This document shows positions 50,798-60,532 of a DNA stretch of 64,000 nucleotides, piece after piece. The translations under genes were made by a program, and so were the position numbers. Numbering within the stretch: the first letter of the stretch is position 1; each line of letters starts with the position of its first letter. The stretch spans positions 124,001 to 188,000 of the forward strand of contig CAVUOB010000001.1 of NCBI GenBank assembly GCA_963743035.1, written 5' to 3'. This DNA is from PALSA-911 sp963743035. Its GTDB lineage: Bacteria > Pseudomonadota > Alphaproteobacteria > Acetobacterales > Acetobacteraceae. The notes below the pieces were generated by a model that saw only the letters and a program-made list of their open reading frames with translations, searched no databases and had not been told where the DNA came from.

Positions 50798-52018
50798 TCA
50801 GTCGTCATAGACCATCTTGTTACAGGGCGGCGTGACGCGATTGCCCGGATAGGTGGCGATCACCTCCGGTACCGGGTGTTCCATGCCCTCGCGCTTGACC
50901 ACCTTGACGATGAAGCCCTGCTGCTCGCCCTGGTGGTCGCAGGCGCGCATGAGCACGCGGCCCTTGATGCTGTCCACCTCCAGCCCTTCCAGCGCGGCGC
51001 GCAGCTTTGCCGCCTCGATGCTGCCGGCCTTTTCGATGCCGGCCTGCAGCACCACACAGGACTGGTACTGATCGCCCTCGAACATCTGCGGCAGGCGTTT
51101 ATATTCCGCTTGCCAGGCGGCGACGAAGGCCTTGTTCGCCGGGTTGTCCAGGCTCGCGGGGTAGCGGGATGATCCGATCATCCCGATGGCTGAATCGCCG
51201 GTGGCGTTCAGGCCCATTTCATCCACCTGCTCGGTCAGCAACTGCACCTTGTCGCCGAGGCGATACTGCTTGGCCTGCGACAGGAAGGCGTTGTTGTCGT
51301 CGCCCGCCAGCACCAGGTACACGCCGTCCGCGCCGGACTGGCGGATCTTGGTGATGTAGGTGGAGAAATCCTTCGTGCCGGTTGGGGAGAACACCGCGCC
51401 AAGGAAGTTCTTGCCCGCCCGCTTCGCCTCGGCTTCGAACACTTCCATGGAGTTGTGGCCCCAGGCGTAATCCATGCCGAGGCCGTAAAAATTCTTCAGC
51501 GGCGAATCGCGCAGCCACAGCGCGACGGCGCGCGTGCCCATCGGGCCGGAGGTGTTCGGGCGGAAGAAATTCGGCACCAGCAATTCGCCGGTCAGCCGCC
51601 CGTCGCCGTTGTCGCCGGAGATGAAGATCGTGTCCCATTCAGCCAGTTTCGGCACCGTCGCCAGCGCTTCGTTGGAGGCGACGATGCAGGTGATCAGGCG
51701 AACGCCGTTGCGTTCGACCATTTCCTGCACCTTGCGCACCGTGGTGGCGGGATTGCCGGCGGTGTCCTCGACGAGCAGTTCGACGGGGCGGCCCAGCAGT
51801 CCGCCCTTGTCGTTCACCTGCTTGGCCCAGAACTCGCAGCCGCGGCGCATCTGCGCGCCAATGCCGCCGAGGGGGCCGGTCAGTGCGACCGGCATGCCGA
51901 TCCGGATCGGCTCCGCCGCGCCGGCCGTGCGCGCCATTGCCGGCAACGTCGCGGCGGCGGCGCCGGCGGCGACGGATTTCAGCATCGTGCGGCGTGAGAC
52001 GGCCGTGTTCCCTGACAT
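50798..52018 (-). CDS. Liv-type ABC transporter substrate-binding protein
   Basis: A 406-aa periplasmic binding protein of the leucine/urea-type group. A Tat signal (V-S-R-R-T-M-L-K-S and hydrophobic run to about 30) is followed by P-I-R-I-G-M-P-V-A-L-T-G-P-L-G and the typical two-lobed body (E-L-L-V-E-D-T-A-G-N-P). ATG 52018 follows GGGAGGATCGA. It is the first gene of the operon. Liv-type importers in catabolic clusters often carry aromatic acids, amides or urea, so the name does not fix the ligand. Confidence 0.92.
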   Translation of the reverse strand: MSGNTAVSRRTMLKSVAAGAAAATLPAMARTAGAAEPIRIGMPVALTGPLGGIGAQMRRGCEFWAKQVNDKGGLLGRPVELLVEDTAGNPATTVRKVQEMVERNGVRLITCIVASNEALATVPKLAEWDTIFISGDNGDGRLTGELLVPNFFRPNTSGPMGTRAVALWLRDSPLKNFYGLGMDYAWGHNSMEVFEAEAKRAGKNFLGAVFSPTGTKDFSTYITKIRQSGADGVYLVLAGDDNNAFLSQAKQYRLGDKVQLLTEQVDEMGLNATGDSAIGMIGSSRYPASLDNPANKAFVAAWQAEYKRLPQMFEGDQYQSCVVLQAGIEKAGSIEAAKLRAALEGLEVDSIKGRVLMRACDHQGEQQGFIVKVVKREGMEHPVPEVIATYPGNRVTPPCNKMVYDD

Positions 52019-52124
52019 TCGATCCTCCCGGGTCTGCCGGCCTTTCAGGCTCGGCGATTTATCGCCGAGGTATACGACCCGGTTCGCCCCCGGCGCAATG
52101 GCGGCAGGCGGCGCCTGGAGGTGG

Positions 52125-52978
52125 TTACACCACCAGGCGGAACAAATCGCCGTCGCGCTCGATCCGGCCCGGCGGTCGGCGTGGCGAAATGCGTGCCCAG
52201 CACCAGCGTCGGGGTTCCCGCCAGCCTGCCGAGCAACTCGCGCCGCGTGGCTTCCGCCATCTGCGGATCGTGATCGGCGGTGGAGGACCATTCGGGATGG
52301 CCGAACTGGCAGGGATGATGGGCGAAATCGCCGGTGATCAAAGCCTCCTCGCCGCGCGAGGAAATCCGCACCGATACATGGCCCGGCGTGTGTCCGAAGC
52401 TTGGCACCAGAGAGATCTCCGCGCCGATCCGGTGATCGATCTCGATAAGGTCCACCAGCCCGGCATCGTGCACCGGGCGGATGGAATCATCGACCACGGC
52501 CGCCATGTCCTCGCGGGTATTGTGCTGCGTCCAGTGCTCGGTACTCGATCCTGCCCATCAGGTAGCGCGCGCGGGGAAAGGTCGGCACCCATTTCCCGTC
52601 CACCAGCATGGTGTTCCAGCCGACATGATCGACATGCAGATGGGTGCACAGCACCGTGTCGATCGTCTCCCGCGCATAGCCGGCGGCGGCGAGATCCGCG
52701 AGGAACGCCGTCTGCATGTTGTTCCAGTGCGGAATGCGCCGATTCTGCTTGTCGTTGCCGAGGCAGGTGTCGACGACGATGCGATGCGTCGGCGTCTGCA
52801 CCACGAAGGCGTGGATGGACATCTTCAGCCGCCAGTCCTCGTCGACGAAATGCGGTTGCAGCCAGGCCATGTGGTCGAGCGTCTCGCGCACCGCCTGCGG
52901 CAGCAGGAAGCGGCTGCCGCCGGTCATTTCCAGTTCCGTGATCTTGGTGACGGTCACCTCGCCGATGCGCCACTTCAT
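52125..52978 (-). pseudogene. MBL-fold metallo-hydrolase, two +1 frameshifts
   Basis: A metallo-beta-lactamase-fold hydrolase, about 284 aa if restored. Zinc motif T-H-L-H-V-D-H-V-G-W-N, then G-H-T-P-G-H-V-S, G-D-F-A-H-H and G-T-H-F near the end. The start is ATG 52978 after GGAGGGG. Two breaks are each repaired by removing one base: at 52540-52541 (giving E-Y-E-H-W-T-Q-H-N) and at 52168-52170 (giving A-T-P-T-A-G-R-I-E-R-D-G, stop TAA at 52125). As written it would be two or three pieces. The restored sequence shows no other lesion, so sequence error is likely. It may act as a lactonase or esterase. Confidence 0.78.
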
Positions 52979-53038
52979 GGACTGCCCCTCCTGCAATTTG
53001 GCTGTATGCTACGGCGAACGCCCAGGGGAGAGAAACAC

Positions 53039-53440
53039 ATGCCTACTGCCGTCGAGGACAAGGACGCCATTCGCGAGGTGCTGGCCGAATACTGCTATGC
53101 GCTGGACAATTTCCGCTTTGCCGAACTCGGCGCGCTGTTCACCGAGGACGGCACCTGGGACACCGCCTTCGGCAAGGCGATCGGCCACAAGGCGATCGCG
53201 GACCTCGCGGCCAGCTTCACCAAGGACCTCGCCGACCCGCCGCGGCGCGTGCATTACGTGACCAATATCCTCATCCGGCTGAACGGCGATGCCGCCACGG
53301 TGCGGTCCAACTGGCTGATGATCCAGAACAGCGGCGAGGGACCGGTGATCAACTCGGGCGGCGAGTACCAGGACCAGATGGTCCGGCGAGCCGGCGCCTG
53401 GAAGTTCTACTACCGCAAGATCGACCGGTTCCTGAAATAA
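53039..53440 (+). CDS. SnoaL-like / nuclear transport factor 2-fold protein
   Basis: A 133-aa NTF2-fold protein. D-K-D-A-I-R-E-V-L-A-E-Y-C-Y-A-L-D-N-F-R-F-A-E-L-G-A-L-F is the usual helix and early part of the SnoaL group. ATG 53039 follows GGGGAGAGAAACAC. These proteins act as small isomerases, dehydratases or cyclases in polyketide, steroid or aromatic catabolism. It is the only plus-strand gene inside this mostly minus-strand block, divergent from the MBL hydrolase. Confidence 0.83.
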   Translation: MPTAVEDKDAIREVLAEYCYALDNFRFAELGALFTEDGTWDTAFGKAIGHKAIADLAASFTKDLADPPRRVHYVTNILIRLNGDAATVRSNWLMIQNSGEGPVINSGGEYQDQMVRRAGAWKFYYRKIDRFLK

Positions 53441-53444
53441 GCGG

Positions 53445-54326
53445 TCAGACCGGACGGTCTCCGCAGACCGTGACGCGGTTGCCGGAGCGCGTGTGGGGCC
53501 AGTAATCCCACATGGCGCGATGCTGGACGCAACGATTGTCCCAGAAGGCGATGGCGTTCTCGGTCCAGCGGAAGCGGCACTGGAACAGCGGGCTTTCCGC
53601 ATGCTGGTAGAGATAGGCCAGGATCGCGTCGCTTTCGTCGCGCGGTATGCCGAGGATGCGCCGGGTGAAGCCGCGGTTGACATACAGCGCCTTCTTGCCG
53701 GTGACGGGATGGGTGCGCACCACCGGATGCTCGGCGCTGGGATAGGCCGGCTTGTCGGCGACGCCGAAATTCGCGTACAGGCCCTGATAGACATCGGCGC
53801 CGTCATGGAAGGCGGTCAGGCCGTCCAGATAGGATTTCATCCGGTCCGATAGCGCGTCATACGCCGCGTACATGCTGGCGAACAGCGTGTCGCCGCCCTT
53901 GGGCGGGCAATGGCGGATGTACAGGATACTGCCCATCGGCGGCTCGGTGTCGCAGGATACATCGCTGTGCCAGCCTTCGCCGTTGGCGCGTGGACTGTCC
54001 TTGTCGGCGTAGATCTTCATCAGCGCCGGTTCGCCGTCTTCATGCGGTGCCGCGGGGTGGATGTGCAACTCGCCGAACAGCCGCCCGAAGGCCAGATGCT
54101 GCTGCGGCGTGATGTGCTGGTCGCGGAAGAAGATCACCAGGTTCTCTGCCAGCGCCCGGTGGATCTCGTCCTGCGTGCGGTTGGACAGGGGCCGGGACAG
54201 ATCGACGCCGATGATCTCCGCGCCGATGATCGGCGTCAGCTTGTCGATGGCAATGGTTTCGTACGGTGCGGCCTCGTCGGTAACGTGCCGGTACCGGGGG
54301 CCCTGGTTGCCGCGCATTCCGCTCAT
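53445..54326 (-). CDS. TauD/TfdA family dioxygenase
   Basis: A 293-aa 2-oxoglutarate/Fe(II) dioxygenase. Iron ligands are His and Asp in G-W-H-S-D-V-S and His in Q-H-R-A-M-W-D-Y; the Arg for 2-oxoglutarate follows in R-V-T-V. ATG 54326 (MSGMRGN) follows GGGAGCGAGCAGCC. Members split sulfonates, alkyl sulfates or aryloxy acids by hydroxylation, releasing sulfite, an aldehyde or phenol. It is 4 bases from the end of the SnoaL-like gene, convergent. Confidence 0.9.
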   Translation of the reverse strand: MSGMRGNQGPRYRHVTDEAAPYETIAIDKLTPIIGAEIIGVDLSRPLSNRTQDEIHRALAENLVIFFRDQHITPQQHLAFGRLFGELHIHPAAPHEDGEPALMKIYADKDSPRANGEGWHSDVSCDTEPPMGSILYIRHCPPKGGDTLFASMYAAYDALSDRMKSYLDGLTAFHDGADVYQGLYANFGVADKPAYPSAEHPVVRTHPVTGKKALYVNRGFTRRILGIPRDESDAILAYLYQHAESPLFQCRFRWTENAIAFWDNRCVQHRAMWDYWPHTRSGNRVTVCGDRPV

Positions 54327-54349
54327 GGCTGCTCGCTCCCTTGGCTGGA

Positions 54350-55489
54350 TCAGTATCCCATCAGGCTGGCGTAGCGGTCCCGGTGGAAGGCGGCATTGCC
54401 GAAGGTCGCCTCCGCCACGCGGGCCCGCTTCAGGAAAAAGCCGATCTCGTGCTCGTCGGTCATGCCGATGCCGCCATGCATCTGCACGCCCTCGTCGCCG
54501 CACAGGCGCAGCGTGTCGCTGGCCTTGGCCTTCGCCAGGCTGGCCAGCGCCGCGGCGTCGTTGGCGCGCTCATCGATCGCGGAGGTCGCCGCCAGCACCG
54601 AGGAGCGCGTGGTCTCGATCTCGCAGAACATCTGCGCGGCGCGGTGTTTCAGCGCCTGGAAGCTGCCGATGGCGACGCCGAACTGGCGGCGATCCTTGAG
54701 GTATTGCAGGGTCCGGTCGAAGGCTTCGGACGCGCTGCCGAGCATCTCCGCCGCCAGGCCGGCGCGGGCACGGTCGAGCACCGCTTCCAGCAGATCCGCG
54801 CCGCCATCGACGGGGCCGAGCACGGCATCGGCGCCGACCGCCACGTTCTCGAACCGGATGGAGGCGGCATTGCGGCTGTCGACCATGAGGTTGCGCCGGC
54901 GGGTGACGCCGGGCGCGTCCGCGGGCACCAGGAACAGCGTGATGCCGGCGCGGTCGTTGCGTCCGCCCGCGGTGCGCGCGGCCACCACCAGCATGTCGGC
55001 CACGTGCCCGTCCAGCACGAACATCTTCTGGCCGTTGATCACGTAGCCGCTGCCAGCGCCGGTCGCCGTGGTGGCGATCCGGGTGGGCGCGTGATGCGGC
55101 CCTTCCTCCAGCGCCAGCGCGAACAGCGTCTCGCCCGCAACCAGCCCCGGCAGGTGTTCCGATTTCTGCTCCGCCGAGCCGGCCAGGTCCAGCGCGCTCG
55201 CGCCCACCAGCGCGGTGGCGACCAGCGGGGTCGCGGCCAGGGTGCGGCCCGATGCCTCCAGCACCTGCGCCAGGCCGGTCAGGCCGAAGCCGGTGCCGCC
55301 GTATTCCTCGGCAACCAGGAAGCCGGTCCAGCCGAGCTCGGCCATCTCCTGCCACAGCCTGCGGGAGAAGCCGTCGGGATCGTTGGCATCGCGCAGCTTG
55401 CGCAATTCCGTCACCGGCGATTTCGTCGGGAAGAAATCCATTGCGGTGTCGCGCACCATCTGCGCGTCGGCGGTCAGTACCAGGGCCAT
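54350..55489 (-). CDS. Acyl-CoA dehydrogenase family protein (second pair, small partner)
   Basis: A 379-aa acyl-CoA dehydrogenase. Motifs: E-E-Y-G-G-T-G-F-G near 62, I-N-G-Q-K-M-F-V near 150, QFGVAIGSFQALKHRAAQM near 270, and M-H-G-G-I-G-M-T-D-E-H near 345. It follows the second partner (55510-56694) by 20 bases in the same operon. The layout is like the pair at 269-2667. Confidence 0.9.
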   Translation of the reverse strand: MALVLTADAQMVRDTAMDFFPTKSPVTELRKLRDANDPDGFSRRLWQEMAELGWTGFLVAEEYGGTGFGLTGLAQVLEASGRTLAATPLVATALVGASALDLAGSAEQKSEHLPGLVAGETLFALALEEGPHHAPTRIATTATGAGSGYVINGQKMFVLDGHVADMLVVAARTAGGRNDRAGITLFLVPADAPGVTRRRNLMVDSRNAASIRFENVAVGADAVLGPVDGGADLLEAVLDRARAGLAAEMLGSASEAFDRTLQYLKDRRQFGVAIGSFQALKHRAAQMFCEIETTRSSVLAATSAIDERANDAAALASLAKAKASDTLRLCGDEGVQMHGGIGMTDEHEIGFFLKRARVAEATFGNAAFHRDRYASLMGY

Positions 55490-55509
55490 GCGGCGATTTC
55501 CTTCGAAGC

Positions 55510-56694
55510 TCAGTCGGGCAGGCCAAGCACGCGCTTGGCGATGATGTTGAGCTGCACTTCCGAGGTGCCGCCCTCGATGGAGTTGGCCTTGGAGCGCAGC
55601 CAGTCGCGCGTCGCGCGCAGTTCGCCTTCGTCGAATTCCTCGCCTTCCCAGCCCAGCCCCCCGGTCCCGGCGCTGCCCACCATCAGCTCGTAGCGGCGCT
55701 TGTTGAGCTCGGTGCCGTAGTATTTGAACATCGCCGATAACGGGCCCGGCGGCTGCCCGGCCTCGGCTTCCTCCAGCGCGCGGCGGCGGGTGAGCTGGAA
55801 GGCCTGGTTGTCCATATTATAGCGCGCGATGGCGTCGCGTGTCGCCGGTTCGGCAATGCGTCCGTCGATCTCGCCCAGATGCTCCTTGGCGATCTCGGCC
55901 GGGGTGCGTTCGCGCTTGGGGCGTTCGCCGATGCCGCCGATGTTCTTGCGTTCGTGCTCCAGCAGCCGCTTGGCGATGGTCCAGCCCTTGTTCATCTCGC
56001 CGACCAGATTTTCCGCCGGCACCTGCACGTTTTCCAGGAAGGTTTCGCAGAACACCGACGCGCCGGAGATCAGCCGGATCGGCCGCGGCCGCACGCCGGG
56101 ATTGGCCATGTCGATCAGCAGGAACGAGATGCCGTCATGCTTGCGCACCGTGGGATCGGTGCGGACGAGACAAAAGATCCAGTCGGCGTAATGCGCGTAG
56201 CTGGTCCAGATCTTGTGGCCGTTGACCAGATAGTGATCGCCCTGCAGCACCGCGCGCGTCTGCAGCCCGGCGAGGTCGGACCCGGCGCCGGGTTCGCTGT
56301 AGCCCTGGCACCAGCGGATCTCGCCGCGCGTGATCTTCGGCAGATGCTCCTGGCGCTGCGCCTCGGTGCCGTATTCCAGCAGCACCGGCCCGAGCATGCT
56401 CAGCCCCATGCCGCGCAGCGGCTGGCGGCAGCCGAGCGCGCGCATCTCCTCGTCCAGCACGGCGGCTTCCAGCTCGCTCAGCCCGCCGCCGCCGTATTGC
56501 TTCGGCCAGGTCGGCGCGGTCCAGCCCTGCGCGGCCATGCGGTCCAGCCAGATCTTCTGTTCCGGATATTTGTAGACGGCGTTGCGCCCGCCCCAGACGA
56601 GCTCGTCATCAGGCATCGGCGTGCGCATCAGCTTCGGGCAGTTGGCCTCCAGCCAGTTCCTGACGCTGACGCGAAATCCATCAAGCTCCGCCAT
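55510..56694 (-). CDS. Acyl-CoA dehydrogenase family protein (second pair, large partner)
   Basis: A 394-aa acyl-CoA dehydrogenase. Motifs: W-P-K-Q-Y-G-G-G-G-L near 65, Q-G-Y-S-E-P-G-A-G-S-D near 135, V-N-G-H-K-I-W-T-S near 158, and a C-terminal E-G-G-T-S-E-V-Q-L-N-I-I-A-K-R-V-L-G. It lies 15 bases after the GMC gene and is probably translated from the same transcript. With the neighbour it likely makes a heteromeric dehydrogenase. Confidence 0.9.
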   Translation of the reverse strand: MAELDGFRVSVRNWLEANCPKLMRTPMPDDELVWGGRNAVYKYPEQKIWLDRMAAQGWTAPTWPKQYGGGGLSELEAAVLDEEMRALGCRQPLRGMGLSMLGPVLLEYGTEAQRQEHLPKITRGEIRWCQGYSEPGAGSDLAGLQTRAVLQGDHYLVNGHKIWTSYAHYADWIFCLVRTDPTVRKHDGISFLLIDMANPGVRPRPIRLISGASVFCETFLENVQVPAENLVGEMNKGWTIAKRLLEHERKNIGGIGERPKRERTPAEIAKEHLGEIDGRIAEPATRDAIARYNMDNQAFQLTRRRALEEAEAGQPPGPLSAMFKYYGTELNKRRYELMVGSAGTGGLGWEGEEFDEGELRATRDWLRSKANSIEGGTSEVQLNIIAKRVLGLPD

Positions 56695-56709
56695 CGTTTC
56701 CTCCCTTGC

Positions 56710-58357
56710 TCATTCGGCCGCCAGCTTCGCGCTCGCGCGGCTTCGCGCCGCTTCCAGTACCATGGTGGCCGCCTTTTCCGCGATCATGATCGTCGGCGCG
56801 TTGGTGTTCCCCGCCACGATGCTCGGCATGATCGACGCATCCACCACTCGCAATCCCTCCACGCCGTGGACACGCAATTGCGGGTCCACCACCGCATTGG
56901 TGTCGTGGCCCATATGGCAGGTGCCCACAGGGTGCAGGTTGGAATAGCCGCGATGGCGGATATCGGCGATAAGCTCTTCTTCGGTCTGCACCTGCGCGTC
57001 CCGGTTCCAGCTCCGTGCCGGCATAGGGCGCGAGCGCAGGCTGGGCGCAGATCTTCCGCACCAGATTCATGCCGGCGATGACCGCCTGGCGGTCGTACTC
57101 GGTCCTGAAGAAGTTGAACTTGATCAGCGGCGGCGCCAGCGGGTCGGGGCTTTTCAGCGCCACGTGGCCGATCGCGTCCGGTTTCAGATGCACCGGGCTC
57201 ATGGTGAAGCCGGAGAACGGGTGCGGCCTGATGCCGGTGCGGGTGCGTTCCGCGGTGCTCCAGCTGGCCATGTTGATCTGCAGATCCGGCCGCTCCAGCC
57301 GCGGATCGCTGCGTGCGAAGGCGCCGCAATAGATGCCGTTCCCGGCCATGGTGCCGGAGCGGTTCAGCGCGTATTGCACCGCGCCGACGATCTTCTTCGG
57401 CCAGCTATTGGCGAAGTCGTTCACGGTAACGGCCTGGGTGCAGCGATAGATCATCTGGACATAGAAATGATCGCGCAGATTGGCGCCGACGCCGGGCATG
57501 TCCTGCACCACGGGAATGCCGAAGCGCTGCAACTGCTCGGCCGGGCCGAGGCCGGACAGCAGCAGCAATTGCGGCGAGCCGTAGACGCCGCCGGAGACGA
57601 TCACTTCCAGGTTGGCGCGCGCCGATTTCCTGCCGGAAGGCGTCTGGAACTCGACGCCGGCGGCACGGCCGTTTTCGAACAGCAGCTTCGTCGCATGCGC
57701 CCGCGTCTCGATCCGCAGGTTCTGCCGGCCCTTGGCCGGGCGCAGATAGGAAACCGCCGTGCTGCCGCGGCGGCGGTCGCGCGTGGTGGTCTGGTACCAG
57801 CCGACGCCTTCCTGGGTCGGGCCGTTGAAATCATCGTTGGCGGGCAGGCCGGCCTGTTTGCCGGCCTCGATCATCGCCTGCGCCAGCGGCCAGTGCGTCG
57901 GCTGGTCCGATACGCGCAGCGGGCCGCCCACGCCATGCAGCTCGCTCGGCCCGCGCGCCTGGTCCTCGGCCTTGCGGAAATACGGCAGCACGTCGTCCCA
58001 GCTCCAGCCTTCGCAGCCGCGCTGGCGCCATTCGTCGTAGTCGGACGGCGTGCCACGCATGTAGATCATGCCGTTGATGGAGCTGGTGCCGCCGAGCACC
58101 TTGCCGCGCGGCTGGTACATCGTGCGGTTCTCCAGCTCCTCCTCGGGTTCGCTGTCGAACATCCAGTTGATGGCGGGATTGTTGAACAGCTTGGCGTAGC
58201 CGAGCGGGATATGGATCCAGGGGTAGCTGTCCCTGCTGCCGGCTTCCAGCAGCAGCACGCGGTACTTGCCGGATTCCGACAGCCTCGCCGCCATCACACA
58301 GCCGGCGGAACCGGCGCCGGTGACGATGAAATCGAAGCTGCCGATATCCTGGGTCAT
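56710..58357 (-). pseudogene. GMC family oxidoreductase, frameshifted near the C-terminus
   Basis: A glucose-methanol-choline-family FAD oxidoreductase, about 548 aa if restored. FAD-binding motif V-T-G-A-G-S-A-G-C-V near 13, L-G-G-T-S-S-I-N-G-M-I-Y-M-R-G, and the C-terminal catalytic part S-N-L-H-P-V-G-T-C-H-M-G. The break is at 57000-57002: removing one base joins T-E-L-E-P to D-A-Q-V-Q-T and the rest runs to a stop at 56710. As written, the protein continues 100 residues in a wrong frame and loses the catalytic His. It would oxidise an alcohol or aldehyde. It starts 1 base after the LLM gene's stop. Confidence 0.82.
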
Positions 58358-58358
58358 T

Positions 58359-59405
58359 TTACCATGCCGTTTTGTAGCCGGTGAAACGAGAGGGTATGCG
58401 CCGGATGTCCTGGATCAGGTCGGGCGGCACCGGCGCATCCACGGTGGGGTCTCCGCGCAGCGAAATCGCGTCGCAGACGCCGCCGAAGCGCTTTTCGATC
58501 GCGCCGGCGATTTCCTTGTGCGTGCCGACGGCGGCGAACAGATGCACGAGATCATCCGGCACGCGCTGGGTCATCTCCGCCCATTTGCCCTGCTTGGACA
58601 TCTGGTTCAGCTCGCGACCGAGATCGCCGTAGCCATGGGTTTCCAGCACCGCCCAGTAGCCGGGCGTGGAGCCGTAGAAGCCGATCCGCGTGCGCACCCA
58701 TTCGGCGTTCTTCGCCGTGGTTTCCTCGTCCGGCCCGGTGGCGACGAAGCCGCCGCCGGTGATCTCGAAGTTTTCCAGGGCCCGGCCGGATTTCGCCATG
58801 CCTTCCTGCACCAGCGGCACCACCATCTTGTCGACGTAGCCGCGGGTGCAGAAGGAATGCAGCCGCACGCCGTCGCCGAGTTCACCGGCCAGGCGCAGCG
58901 AATGCGGCCCGACCGCGGCCAGCGTGATCGGCACCATGCGCAGATGCTGCGACGCGGGCACGAAATACGGCGGCATCAGCGTGAAATTGTAGTGCTGGCC
59001 ACGATAATCGAGCTTGTCGCCCTTCTCCCAGCTGGTCCAGATCGCGCGCAGCGCCTGTACGTATTCACGCATCCGCGGCACCGGCGGGGTCCAGGGCACG
59101 GAGAACCGCTTTTCGTTATGCGGGCGGATCTGCGGGCCGATGCCGAGCACGAAGCGCCCGCGCGAGGCGATCTGCAGGTCCCAGCACACATTGGCGGTAA
59201 CCATCGGGCTGCGCGGGAAGGAGATCGCGACCGAGGTGCCGAGTTCCATCCGCTCGGTCACCACGCCGGCGATGGCGTGGGCCAGGAACGGGTCGTTCTT
59301 GTTCTCCATCGTCATCGCGCCGTCGTAGCCATCGGCCTCGGCCTGCTTGGCCGCATCGGTAACGCGCCGCAGATCCGATTGCGGCAGGGTGGTCAGGACT
59401 TTCAT
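58359..59405 (-). CDS. LLM class flavin-dependent oxidoreductase
   Basis: A 348-aa luciferase-like monooxygenase/F420-type reductase. Family features: MKVLTTLP opening, G-T-S-V-A-I-S-F-P-R-S-P-M near 57, R-G-R-F-V-L-G-I-G-P-Q near 83, and L-A-A-V-G-P-H-S-L-R-L-A-G-E near 170. The fold takes FMN or F420; which is not clear. It lies between the hydrolase at 59409 and the GMC gene, with only a few bases on each side, so it is an operon member. Confidence 0.88.
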   Translation of the reverse strand: MKVLTTLPQSDLRRVTDAAKQAEADGYDGAMTMENKNDPFLAHAIAGVVTERMELGTSVAISFPRSPMVTANVCWDLQIASRGRFVLGIGPQIRPHNEKRFSVPWTPPVPRMREYVQALRAIWTSWEKGDKLDYRGQHYNFTLMPPYFVPASQHLRMVPITLAAVGPHSLRLAGELGDGVRLHSFCTRGYVDKMVVPLVQEGMAKSGRALENFEITGGGFVATGPDEETTAKNAEWVRTRIGFYGSTPGYWAVLETHGYGDLGRELNQMSKQGKWAEMTQRVPDDLVHLFAAVGTHKEIAGAIEKRFGGVCDAISLRGDPTVDAPVPPDLIQDIRRIPSRFTGYKTAW

Positions 59406-59408
59406 GCG

Positions 59409-60413
59409 CTAGCTCGCCATCGCCGGGGGCAGCGCCTCGCCGGCGAAGAAGCGGCGCGGGTTCTCGTCGAGGATGGAGAAGATCTCCTGTTCGTTCAGCC
59501 CGCGCGAGCGCAGCATCGGCACGAAATCGGTGAACAGATAGGTGTAGGGCGGCGGCCACTGGCCGGCCGCCTTGAGTGCGTCGATCTTCGCCTGCTCTTC
59601 CGGAGACACCTGGCGGGCGAATTTGCCGAGCCAGCCGCAATGGCGATCCTGGCTCATCATGATCTGCGCGCGATGGCCGGAGCGGACCAGCTTCACCAGA
59701 TTGTCGGCCCGCGTTTCATCCGGCATGTAGCGGTGCAGGCCGATGCGGTCGAAACCGATATAGCTGCCGCCGTCCACCACGCGCTTGTGGTAGGAAGGAT
59801 CGGGGTTGCCGCAGCAATGCCCGATCAGGCAGCGATGCGGCTCCACCCCGCCATCGGCGAACAGTTTCTGCTGTTCCGGACCGCCATAGCCGTCCTGGGT
59901 GTGGGTGATGATGGGCACGCCGGTCGCCTTCTGCGCGATGCAGGCGGCGGCGAGGAATTTCTCCTCCAGCTCGGTGATGGCGGGCGCGCCGGTGGCAACC
60001 TTGATGGCGCCGGCCTTGACACCCGTCTTGCCGATCCCGTGGGTAATTTCGGAGATATACAGCTCGGCGATTTCGTCCACGGTGCGGGCGCGCCAGTACA
60101 CCGGAAAGCCCATCGCCTCGAAATAGAAGCCGGTGGTGCAGATGACGTTCATTTCCGATTTTTCGGCGATTTCCGCCATCAGCGCGGCGTCGCGGCCAAG
60201 CTCGATCGGGCAGGGGTCGACGAAGCTGCGCACGCCGTGCTCCTCGCGCAGCTGGCGCAGGCGCTTCACCGCCTCGGCGACGAAGCCGGCGCGGTCGAAC
60301 ACCGCCAGCGGATCGTATTCGGCGCCGGGGAAGGCGATGAACAGGTGTTCATGCATCAAGGTGCGGCCGAGCTGATCGAGCTCGATGGCGCCGGAAACGG
60401 TCTGAACGGTCAT
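59409..60413 (-). CDS. Phosphotriesterase-family amidohydrolase
   Basis: A 334-aa TIM-barrel metal hydrolase. The metal ligands fit the family: H-x-H in MHEHLF near 20, a Lys in AGAIKVAT (the carbamylated Lys), His in THTQDG, His in GHCCGNPD and Asp in SQDRHC. ATG 60413 follows GGGAGGAAGAAGCAGC. PTE-like enzymes hydrolyse lactones, esters or phosphotriesters. It is the first gene of a long minus-strand run (LLM, GMC, acyl-CoA dehydrogenases). Confidence 0.88.
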   Translation of the reverse strand: MTVQTVSGAIELDQLGRTLMHEHLFIAFPGAEYDPLAVFDRAGFVAEAVKRLRQLREEHGVRSFVDPCPIELGRDAALMAEIAEKSEMNVICTTGFYFEAMGFPVYWRARTVDEIAELYISEITHGIGKTGVKAGAIKVATGAPAITELEEKFLAAACIAQKATGVPIITHTQDGYGGPEQQKLFADGGVEPHRCLIGHCCGNPDPSYHKRVVDGGSYIGFDRIGLHRYMPDETRADNLVKLVRSGHRAQIMMSQDRHCGWLGKFARQVSPEEQAKIDALKAAGQWPPPYTYLFTDFVPMLRSRGLNEQEIFSILDENPRRFFAGEALPPAMAS

Positions 60414-60532
60414 GCTGCTTCTTCCTCCCGGGCCCGCGGGCCGGCTTCGTGTTGGCACCAGCTTGCCAGCTATGCCGCGCCCCATCCACCCCCCTATAGT
60501 CGCACGCAAACCAGACAGGTGGCACGCCCCGC

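Noticed and set aside
48899..51172. 757-codon plus-strand frame across the Liv genes
   Set aside because: Low-complexity Gln/His/Arg-rich translation, opposite four genes with clear ABC motifs.
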